From Heliocidaris tuberculata (lineage: Eukaryota; Echinodermata; Echinoidea; Camarodonta; Echinometridae), in the NCBI GenBank assembly GCA_025618425.1, contig CM046852.1, positions 3,674,108 to 3,738,107 of the forward strand: 64,000 nt of DNA, in the 5' to 3' direction. This document shows positions 59,701 through 64,000 of this stretch, in pieces (position 1 is the stretch's first letter; the number at the start of each line of letters is the position of its first letter). Both the position numbers and the translations under genes were made by a program. The notes under the pieces are model-generated. The model searched no databases. It was not told the origin of the DNA and saw nothing but the letters and a program-made list of their open reading frames with translations.

Positions 59701-61835
59701 GCATGAAATCGTTTCGCGGGCCGCAAGTGGCCCGTGGGCCGCACTTTAAGAACAGGGGGTCTATATCTATAACATGAAGTGAAAGTCGATGAAAAAATAT
59801 ATAATAAATTGAAGAAAGTGTAAGTCGTTTCTTTAATGGGACATATTGGGGATTTCGACGAATTTCAACTCTATATGACATCGCATTAGATACAATGCAT
59901 TAAGGTTTCCTGACAAGGGTACTTATAAGATTAGAACAACTGGACAGGTTTGGAAGAGCTTCTAAAACTTGGTTTGTCTCAGTATTTTCAATCCAATGCC
60001 TATCATTCAAATTATTATATTCTTATGTATTATCATTTTTGGGATATGTTGTTTTGTATTTGTGTATTTACGCCACTGTATTTGTATTGTCCTGTTTATC
60101 AGGCAGTATCCTAGGATACTGGTCCATATGCGTTATGTTTGAATGATGAGTTTCTTCTACAATGTAAATACTTTAAATGATTTATGAATTGGTATCGAAA
60201 AATAAATGAATCTTGAATCTTGAATCTTGATTTGATGTTTTTTCATGATTATATTCTGAAGCTATTTTTAATGAAGTATGTTACTAAAAAAAAATTTTTT
60301 TTAATATTGATAACAATTAAGTTTTACGAGTACGAGCCCTGATCGTCTTAAGCGTTGGTCCCATTTGAACGATAACGATAATGATAACGATAACGAGATT
60401 TTAAATTAAAGGTACGCCCTACTATGTGGTGTGTACATGTGAGTATGCAGTGCCCTCTTGCATAAAGAGTTGCGATTAAACGCAAGTCCAAAATACGCGA
60501 TCCTGATTGGTTGAAAATTTGCGTTTATTCGCATTTTTTTATGCAAGAGGGTCCTGGTATCTGTTAATATTAATTTGGGCAGCTCTAGGGTGTACCTTCC
60601 ATTAAACAAAAAAAATAAATAATAATTTATTTATCAAAAAATATTTAAACAGGATAAAAACAATCAGCACAGAGGCTGTTTTACAATAACACACATGCAC
60701 ACGCTGTTATCAATATGCATACAGCACTTCATTTATTTGATGTACGATAAAAGAGCAATGTAGATAAAATGCCTTGCTCAAGGGCATAAGTGCCGTGCTG
60801 GGGATCGAACGCCCGATCCTCGCATATCCAGTCAAGCGCCTCAAACCACTGGACCACGGCACCTCCACATGATGAAAAATCTCATTATAGTTATTGTTAT
60901 CGTTATCGGTCAAATGTGACCCATGCTTTAAACACCGATCCGGGTACACATATTTACCTTGGCATGTTGGGAGTGGAAGCACTGGAAGAGATGGGATGCA
61001 TTCTATGGTATCATTCCCATTCAGGATGTACCCAAAATCACACGTAAAGCTACAAATGGTTCCAGTACTGACAGAACTGGTAGACAGGCAATTATTTGAT
61101 GGTATTAAGCCGGGAGGGAAACTTGGTACCGAGCAATCTACATGATGGGAGTAGAGAAAAAATAATACAATAATAAAAGTGAACATTTGTCCCGCGCCAA
61201 GCATGTCTGTCAAAATTAACACTCCTGACTATTGTGAGAATAATTCGTATTCATCATAATGTATCAAGCTTCTTGGATGTGTGGTGTTTGCACAGTCCTA
61301 TTGACATGATTGAGTTTAAAGGGCGCTTGATAATGAAAACTTTAAAAGTACAATTTTATAAGAAGTGTGAAGGGCATTAATAGACCTGTTTACTGTTTTT
61401 ATGCGTTCTTGAACGAAAGTCGCTCTCAACCACTCAAAAGCTTGTCAGACATGTCAAACATAGCAACAACTAATGTATGCGAATTGGATTATATCTACAT
61501 GAATGCCATTAAGCATATCAAGTGAATCAAATAATAACTTTAAGGGTTTTGGAAAGAAACAGGAATAAATTGAAATACATTAGTAAACATATCTGACGAA
61601 TAGTAATAAATGGAGTATATTCGGGTGTGCTGAAATAAAATTCCTAGTGTTAACATATTTTACTTTCTCGTTTCTTTCCTTTGATTTAGCAAGTTCGAAC
61701 AACAAAAAAAATGTACGGAACAGTTACAAATCATGTAAAGCAAACAAAGTTCATGAACCCACCTTGCCCTCTAACGTTGTAAATTGTGACAATGACGAGA
61801 AATGTAGTAGAAAAGATCATCTTCCGCGCTGGCAT
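37717..61835 (-). CDS. Receptor B: sushi/EGF/SEA adhesion GPCR
   Basis: Thirty-one candidate coding exons join in frame (4737 nt, 1578 aa if all are used). Order: signal peptide (1-23); selectin-type sushi (25-84); up to 15 calcium-binding EGF (85-698); second sushi (699-763); SEA (764-876) with a Gly824-Ser825 site; HRM-like region (877-957); GAIN (958-1195); GPS (1196-1242) with His1234-Leu1235|Thr1236; 7TM (about 1253-1490); tail. cbEGF stalks are usually rigid, calcium-dependent spacers, and SEA and GAIN domains commonly self-cleave. From residue 877 on it parallels receptor A exon for exon. Two EGF exons appear damaged, so real transcripts may give about 1497-1538 aa. The 170-codon open frame starting at 61222 is not the start: a separate signal-peptide exon splices in frame to the sushi exon. 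Confidence 0.91.
38252..38936 (-). other. Receptor B introns between TM exons
   Basis: Two short introns flank the 67-nt exon. A C run lies near 38884-38896. Partly alignable with the matching introns of receptor A. No gene or insertion was recognised. Confidence 0.6.
38514..38580 (-). CDS. Receptor B micro-exon: TM4 and start of ECL2
   Basis: 67 nt, phase 1 to 2, reading [22 protein letters not shown] across the upstream junction. Against receptor A it has Cys for Gly and Leu for Ala near the start of TM4. Confidence 0.9.
38937..39220 (-). CDS. Receptor B exon: TM2 and TM3
   Basis: 284 nt, phase 2 to 1. It has [33 protein letters not shown] and [20 protein letters not shown]. The open frame that extends beyond 39220 is intron. 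Confidence 0.94.
39764..39888 (-). CDS. Receptor B exon: stalk end and TM1
   Basis: 125 nt, phase 0 to 2. It has [17 protein letters not shown], then [19 protein letters not shown] and YSTNK. This exon is not visible as a long open frame; its match to receptor A exon 11 defines it. Confidence 0.92.
39889..40611 (-). other. Receptor B intron between GPS and TM1 exons
   Basis: Alignable with receptor A intron 10. It also contains a short stretch at about 39966-39995 reading GTTATCGGACAAATGTGACCAGCC-type text. That is one tip of the element whose full copies lie at 26213-30606 and 60351-60928, so a solo end or relic is present here. Confidence 0.65.
40612..40752 (-). CDS. Receptor B exon: GPS motif
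   Basis: 141 nt, phase 0 to 0. It has [16 protein letters not shown] then [13 protein letters not shown]. All GPS landmark residues and the His-Leu|Thr cleavage triad are kept. Confidence 0.96.
40981..41364 (-). CDS. Receptor B exon: GAIN subdomain B
   Basis: 384 nt, phase 0 to 0. It has [45 protein letters not shown] and [12 protein letters not shown]. It is very close to receptor A exon 9 and keeps the [17 protein letters not shown] stretch unchanged. Confidence 0.94.
41365..43054 (-). other. Receptor B intron with SINE/LINE tail, G-rich element and repeat R
   Basis: A retroposon-like block at about 41720-41880 (GGAGCGCCGTAAG, then an ATT repeat) resembles the block near 63660-63770. A G/C-run element at 42038-42266 has ends CAGGGGCGGATCCGG / CTGGATCCGTCCCTG. 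A diverged inverted copy of repeat R is at about 42570-42950. Confidence 0.7.
43055..43237 (-). CDS. Receptor B exon: GAIN subdomain A, part 2
   Basis: 183 nt, phase 0 to 0. It has [25 protein letters not shown], then [10 protein letters not shown]. It is the counterpart of receptor A exon 8. Confidence 0.9.
43238..43646 (-). other. Receptor B intron
   Basis: AT-rich, no gene or repeat recognised. This short intron corresponds to the 4.7-kb transposon-filled intron 7 of receptor A. Confidence 0.65.
43647..43793 (-). CDS. Receptor B exon: GAIN subdomain A, part 1
   Basis: 147 nt, phase 0 to 0. It has [20 protein letters not shown], then GVNSTDVK. It is the counterpart of receptor A exon 7. 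Upstream of its acceptor lies TACTTAACTTTGATATTGCAG, uninterrupted by the MITE found in A. Confidence 0.9.
43794..44511 (-). other. Receptor B intron, alignable with receptor A intron 6
   Basis: The block near 44275-44340 (GGTATTCTGTACGC, GAAACTTTCC) is the reverse complement of receptor A near 15975-16020. No gene was seen. Receptor A carries large repeat inserts here that B lacks. Confidence 0.65.
44512..44633 (-). CDS. Receptor B exon: HRM-like region, part 2
   Basis: 122 nt, phase 1 to 0. It has [31 protein letters not shown], then LALEN. It has one more cysteine (RPCNW) than receptor A (RPGNW). Confidence 0.9.
44896..45100 (+). mobile_element. tRNA-derived SINE in receptor B intron
   Basis: The head GCGCGATGGCTCAGTGGTAG (A-box-like) and GGATCCGGGTTCAAAACC (B-box-like) are followed by a body ending near CTTAGCAGTAAGATAAAATA. 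It is not a functional tRNA: no acceptor-stem pairing was seen and a SINE body follows. The matching intron of receptor A lacks it. Confidence 0.85.
45144..45263 (-). CDS. Receptor B exon: HRM-like region, part 1
   Basis: 120 nt, phase 1 to 1. It has [22 protein letters not shown]..., then TCPYYTEK. It is the counterpart of receptor A exon 5 and the first exon common to both receptors. Confidence 0.9.
45374..45974. mobile_element. 600-bp foldback MITE, copy 1
   Basis: It is almost wholly palindromic. The ends read AAAGGCCAAGTCCACACTAA and TTAGTGTGGACTTGACCTTT, and the inner parts pair too (CTGAAATCGGATGTAAAAT, CACACACTCACTTTTCC). A sister copy is at 57777-58385. Non-coding. Confidence 0.88.
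45975..47190. mobile_element. Receptor B intron: TG repeat and further inverted-repeat elements
   Basis: A TG microsatellite is at 46056-46083. Text at about 46105-46315 (CTATTTCGGGACAGGCTCAC type) recurs at 56615-57385. An imperfect inverted repeat spans about 46570-46925. A MITE at about 46946-47189 has ends CACTGCAAACACCAGGGTG / CACCCTAGTTTTTGCACTG and the inverted internal motif TTTAACACCAT. Confidence 0.75.
47502..47727 (-). CDS. Receptor B exon: SEA domain, second part
   Basis: 226 nt, phase 0 to 1, residues 802-876. It has [20 protein letters not shown], then [15 protein letters not shown]. The Gly-Ser-Val core at 824-826 matches the SEA self-cleavage motif (usually GSVVV). The acceptor is TTGATTTCAG and the donor ACAG|GTGAAT. 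Confidence 0.88.
47768..48567. mobile_element. Nested DNA elements: CAGTTGAACCTC outer, CCCCTTTCACAC inner
   Basis: The outer ends CAGTTGAACCTCG and AGAGGTTCCACTG are pogo/mariner-like. Inside, 47823-48443 begins ACCCCTTTCACACTC and ends GTGTGAAAGGGGT, with CAAGG duplicated on both sides (47818-47822, 48444-48448). The inner element carries repeated GAGCGGTCTAAC and AGAACCGTTC motifs in both orientations. No transposase was seen. Confidence 0.8.
48568..49009 (-). other. Receptor B intron remainder between SEA exons
   Basis: A CAGTGGCGTAGCC start with a G run lies at 48574-48606 (AGTGGCGTA family). The rest is AT-rich with nothing recognised. Confidence 0.6.
49010..49122 (-). CDS. Receptor B exon: SEA domain, first part
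   Basis: 113 nt, phase 1 to 0, residues 764-801. It has [31 protein letters not shown] (broken here only by length), ending AQELVNY. The pattern of Phe, Leu-Asn, Tyr, SSL, and SSNF is typical of SEA domain starts. Confidence 0.86.
49438..49991. mobile_element. MITE with inverted ends in receptor B intron
   Basis: The ends are AGGGAAAGGCCATCCTGAT and ATCAGGATGGACTTCCCT. Inner sequences also pair (GAGCAAAATCCGATAAGA with TTATCGGATTTTGCTC). Non-coding. Confidence 0.85.
50283..50477 (-). CDS. Receptor B exon: second sushi domain
   Basis: 195 nt, phase 1 to 1, residues 699-763. It has [41 protein letters not shown] and DPLPIC. Six cysteines in the selectin-type sushi spacing. The acceptor is TTTCTTTCAG and the donor AATG|GTATGG. 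Confidence 0.88.
50617..50765. repeat. TA microsatellite in receptor B intron
   Basis: Three TA tracts are separated by two copies of AGAATAACAATACA, so the tract has itself been duplicated. Confidence 0.95.
51441..57636 (-). CDS. Receptor B: 13 intact cbEGF exons
   Basis: Each exon is exactly 123 nt, phase 1 to 1, encoding one EGF of about 41 residues. Exons (window order): 51441-51563, 51872-51994, 52475-52597, 52905-53027, 53250-53372, 53661-53783, 54089-54211, 54435-54557, 54846-54968, 55276-55398, 55619-55741, 56049-56171, 57514-57636. The pattern is D(I/F)DEC..., [17 protein letters not shown], then GYTG.GTTC. The D-x-D-E start and C-x-N-x4-F-x-C-x-C match calcium binding and Asn hydroxylation. 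Splice sites are nearly uniform (TTTGTAG; ACAG|GTAAGC). Coding and intron sequences are highly similar between units, a sign of tandem duplication and homogenisation. Confidence 0.95.
52192..52351. mobile_element. 160-bp hAT-type MITE in an EGF intron
   Basis: The ends CAGTGGCGGATC and GATCCGCCCCTG are inverted. AATTGGAC is duplicated on both sides (52184-52191, 52352-52359). The neighbouring EGF introns have the uninterrupted text AATTAGACAAAAAGAGG at the same place, giving an empty site. Confidence 0.9.
52580..54945. repeat. Tandem duplication of ~1185 bp, three EGF exons per unit
   Basis: Exons at 52905, 53250 and 53661 and their introns recur with an offset of 1184-1185 bases at 54089, 54435 and 54846, nearly base for base. 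Exon 53661-53783 is a hybrid: its C-terminal half matches the exon at 54846 ([11 protein letters not shown]), and its N-terminal half with its upstream intron matches the exon at 52475 ([11 protein letters not shown]). The join therefore lies in that exon. Confidence 0.9.
56280..57385. mobile_element. Insertions in the intron between EGF exons 56049 and 57514
   Basis: About 56615-57385 has inverted ends around GCCTGTCCCGAAATAGTCACC and GGTTACTATTTCGGGCCAGGC, with GACCATCC and TTTGACCCCTTAAAG inside each end. A related partial copy is at about 46105-46315. A short A/G run block is at 56355-56390. This is why the intron is about 1.3 kb when its neighbours are about 0.2-0.5 kb. Confidence 0.75.
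57777..58385. mobile_element. 600-bp foldback MITE, copy 2
   Basis: Sister of 45374-45974, with ends AAAGGCCAATTCCACACAA and GTGTGGACTTGGCCTT and paired interiors. It interrupts the intron text ACGGCATT...AAGGGT...GACAA that is continuous in other EGF introns. Confidence 0.88.
58554..58676 (-). CDS. Receptor B EGF exon with damaged 5' splice site
   Basis: It encodes [25 protein letters not shown]..., then GNGTTC, a complete cbEGF of normal length. Where all intact EGF exons have ACAG|GTAAGC, this one reads ACAGTTAAAC. A GT in the proper phase is missing; the only GT (ACA|GTTAAA) would shift the frame. Skipping it keeps the frame because its neighbours are phase 1. It may be a dying exon. Confidence 0.65.
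58938..59057 (-). pseudogene. Receptor B first EGF exon, cut by a transposon at its 5' end
   Basis: It encodes [24 protein letters not shown]..., then GEISC, one residue shorter than the others. A 701-bp element sits exactly at its 3' splice site, leaving the acceptor GTTATAG at 59768-59774 and the exon body on the other side. Its donor region is also unusual: GTACGG in phase, or GTAAGC six bases later out of phase. It is probably skipped. Confidence 0.7.
59059..59759. mobile_element. hAT-like element at an EGF exon boundary
   Basis: TCTATATC is duplicated at 59051-59058 and 59760-59767. The left end is CTGGGTTCTTAATC and the right end CTTTAAGAACAGGGGG, an inverted TTCTTAA/TTAAGAA core. GGGCCGC/GCGGGCC-rich text lies at the right end, as in many hAT nonautonomous elements. 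The interior holds GAGCGAGCGAAGC repeats and a C run. No transposase was seen. Confidence 0.85.
59775..60350 (-). other. Receptor B intron with LINE-like 3' tail
   Basis: About 60040-60235 reads like the 3' end of a non-LTR retrotransposon: GTATTGTCCTGTTTATC..., AATGTAAATACTTTAAATG, AATAAATG, then three tandem copies of AATCTTG. No reading frame was recognised. Confidence 0.55.
60351..60928. mobile_element. TIR element (relative of the 4.4-kb one) with a SINE inside
   Basis: The left end AGCGTTGGTCCCATTTGAAC and the right end GTCAAATGTGACCCATGCTT are inverted, with TA on both sides and ATAACGATAACG repeats inside each end. The ends match those of 26213-30606. The interior holds a SINE on the - strand. 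Confidence 0.75.
60715..60868 (-). mobile_element. tRNA-derived SINE
   Basis: On the - strand: GTGCCGTGGTCCAGTGGTTT (A-box-like), then GCGTTCGATCCCCAGCACGG (B-box-like), then GCCCTTGAGCAAGGC. This arrangement is classic for metazoan tRNA-SINEs. No tRNA function. Confidence 0.85.
60958..61137 (-). CDS. Receptor B exon: first sushi domain
   Basis: 180 nt, phase 1 to 1, residues 25-84. It has [36 protein letters not shown] and LPLPTC. Six cysteines in selectin-type sushi spacing. The acceptor CATCATGTAG gives Gly-Gln-Asp-Cys across the join with the signal exon. The donor is CAAG|GTAAAT. Confidence 0.9.
61138..61762 (-). other. Receptor B intron 1
   Basis: AT-rich, nothing recognised. The open frame with an ATG at 61222 runs through the end of this intron into the sushi exon by chance. 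It includes a hydrophobic stretch that could mimic a signal peptide. Confidence 0.65.
61763..61835 (-). CDS. Receptor B exon 1: signal peptide
   Basis: 73 nt, ending phase 1. It encodes [24 protein letters not shown], a basic start, hydrophobic core and small residues before the cut. The donor CAAG|GTGGGT joins in frame to the sushi exon. Upstream, TTTTTTGCAG near 61903 or ACATTTTAG near 61850 could be 3' splice sites of a 5' UTR exon. The exon is too short to show as an open frame. Confidence 0.82.
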
Positions 61836-62220
61836 GGTGATTAATTTCCTAAAATGTAAAACAACTAATGCCGATCTTCATAAGATCATCGGTGTGCTAT
61901 ATCCTGCAAAAAATAAAAGAAATGTGAACACTGAATAGGCCTATTGATGGAAAATTTCGGAACGCCCGTTCCATGCCAAAGAGATGGAAGCTGTATATCG
62001 TGCTCGTTAAATACCATTGTAATCGTTGAAATATTTCATTAATTTCGTATCGTAAATCCAAAAATAGCCTATTCAAACGTCAAGATCACAAATTACAGCC
62101 AATGCTTAGCGTTGAATGTGAGAAAAGCAAACAGATTGGGATTTCTCTCTCATTGAAGTCAGTTGCGGACAGTGGCGTATCTACCGGGGGGGGGGGGGAC
62201 TTTGAAGGGGGCGCAAAAGA

Positions 62221-62256
<36 letters not shown>

Positions 62257-63771
62257 GAGAAAGGGAAGAAAAGTTATGAACCATAAGGATTATAATTATG
62301 CGCCTCCAATCTGCAGAGTAAAGTTCATAATAAATAGAATCTTTGAGAGTTTAAAATGCGAAAATTCGGTGAAGCTTGGTCGCTCCGCTCGCTCGCATCT
62401 GTTACTACAAAATCTCGTAATTTCGCGCCCCTATATAGGATATAACCTTTTTTGAAGGGTTCAAAATTGAGAATAAAAATTTAATTCTCGTTGTTTCGCT
62501 CCATATTAAATAATTTTCGTCATCTTAATCTGGTTAAGTATTGTGCCCCCAATAGGATAAAGTTCATAAGATAGCCTTTGCAAACTTCAATTCAAGGCAA
62601 ATTAAGATGTTTTTTTTCCATCGATTTTGTCAACATATAACGTCTGTTATTATACAATTTATATAAGGTAACATGAATAGAATCAATAAAGGAATCAACG
62701 AACTTTCATTAGTAGGCCTATTACATGGAAGAAGGCGCGAAATCTTTTTTTTTTTTTTTTTTTGTTTTTTGTTTTTTTAATTGCTTGACCCTGGCGCCGA
62801 AATTCAGGGTGGGGAAATGGAGGCACAGTGGGCTAGCGCACGGGCCCCTTCCCCCGGTCAAACCTAATCTTCTATACATTTTATACACATATGAGTAAAC
62901 GGGCACTAACATGTACTTGACACCCCCCCCCCCCCCCACCCTCCCCTCCATCCAAACCCCCTCGCCAAATGAGAGAACGTCCTTTCGTTTGTGTGGGGTT
63001 TTTTGCCACCTGTGAGGTGTCGTTCGTTGTGAGAAATTTTGTCCACATTCGTCCTTCATTCCTACATCGCTGGGAACTTTGTACGCACTGGATTGTGTTC
63101 GAATATAGGCCTATGTATAGAAACTAGTGTCAGATCCGTGTATACTGCTCAAGCCATAACAGTGTAGCAAAAACATGCCCTTCAAAGAGGGTAAAAACAT
63201 ATTTACTTAATGTATTTTTGAAGCTAGCTACTGCAGCCTTATGTTCACAGTAGATTATTTTTATACTGTTGCCAATTAAGAATGCATTGGTCAATTTCAC
63301 CTTGGGTATATGCCGTATAAAAGTTATTCTGAAATTAGTTTTATTAGGAGTAGCATATTCGCTCTTAATTGGAACTGTTGTCGCTGAGACATGGGGGGGG
63401 GGGGGGGGGCTCCACACATACACTCACACCTCATCTTGTTCATGACTCCGGCTCGAACTTGCATTGCAAAATCGTATGCACTAAAGAATTTTTAAAAAAC
63501 ACAGACACACACACAAACGTGGGGCTATAAACTCAAGTACAGCCACTCTAGAGTGGCGTAGCTGGGGGAGGGCACGGGGCTCATGGGGGCACTTAGAGAA
63601 AAAAAATAAGGGGAAGGTGTTATAAATGGGTACCTGGTAAGAATTTATTTCTTGAATGTTTCAAGCGCCATAGGGCAGCTGGGCTAAAGAGAGGGTAAAC
63701 TTTGAAGGTGCCTTGAGCATCCCCTGGGATGCCTGGGATGGATATTTGCACAATGTAAATGTAACTATTAA

Positions 63772-63846
<75 letters not shown>

Positions 63847-63911
63847 TAGTGGTAGCAGTGGTAGCAGTAGTAGTAGTGGTAGTAGTAGTAGTAGTAGTAG
63901 TGGTAGTAGTG

Positions 63912-64000
<89 letters not shown>
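61836..64000. other. Region upstream of receptor B
   Basis: No gene seen. It contains an AGTGGCGTA-family element (about 62171-62450) with GA repeats, T runs near 62745, C/G runs near 62925 and 63393, another AGTGGCGTAGCTGGG start at 63553, a retroposon-like tail (about 63620-63770) and a long TAG tract. The promoter could not be placed. Confidence 0.65.
63768..64000. repeat. (TAG)n microsatellite, runs off the window
   Basis: More than 75 tandem trinucleotides with interspersed TGG and CAG variants in the middle. It directly follows a retroposon-like 3' tail, so it may have grown from that element's tail. Confidence 0.95.

Noticed and set aside
60710..61222. 170-codon frame on - starting with ATG at 61222 as the receptor B start
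   Set aside because: Only 61137-60958 (sushi) is exon. A separate signal-peptide exon at 61835-61763 joins it in the right phase, and the frame past 60958 runs into intron and a SINE.

Overview
The window is animal nuclear DNA: intron-rich, full of short foldback and terminal-inverted-repeat transposons, SINE and LINE fragments, microsatellites and long G/C homopolymers. The protein families (EGF-rich, sushi and SEA adhesion GPCR) and the repeat style suggest a marine invertebrate deuterostome. A sea urchin is the best guess, but this is inference and not proven from the sequence.

Two genes are supported, and both encode adhesion G protein-coupled receptors. Receptor A lies on the + strand (coding 5610-32275, 14 coding exons, 1318 aa). 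Receptor B lies on the - strand (coding 61835-37717, 31 candidate coding exons, 1578 aa if every exon is used). They are tail-to-tail paralogues. From the Cys-rich hormone-receptor-like exon through GAIN, GPS and 7TM, all ten homologous exons have matching splice phases, and nine have identical lengths (the terminal exon differs). Several introns are still alignable. Upstream of that point the two ectodomains are unrelated. A carries a tandemly duplicated, Cys-conserved module that I do not recognise. B carries signal peptide - sushi - up to 15 calcium-binding EGF - sushi - SEA. The swap occurs at a phase-1 intron, as expected for exon shuffling. Both receptors keep the GPS cleavage motif His-Leu|Thr, and B also has a SEA Gly-Ser cleavage motif.

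Layout: 1-5529 holds repeats only. 5530-32.4 kb is receptor A, whose introns are swollen by transposons: a minisatellite-cored TIR element and a large palindrome nested inside an older repeat in intron 7, and a 4.4-kb element with long inverted ends in intron 11. 32.4-37.7 kb is the intergenic gap between the two 3' ends. 37.7-61.8 kb is receptor B; its EGF array shows a ~1.2-kb tandem duplication, one EGF exon cut by a hAT-like element and one with a damaged 5' splice site. 61.9-64 kb is repeats, ending in a long (TAG)n tract that runs off the window.

The paralogous copies act as internal empty-site controls for several insertions. All exon boundaries were read by eye from splice consensus and phase. 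No transcript or database evidence was available.
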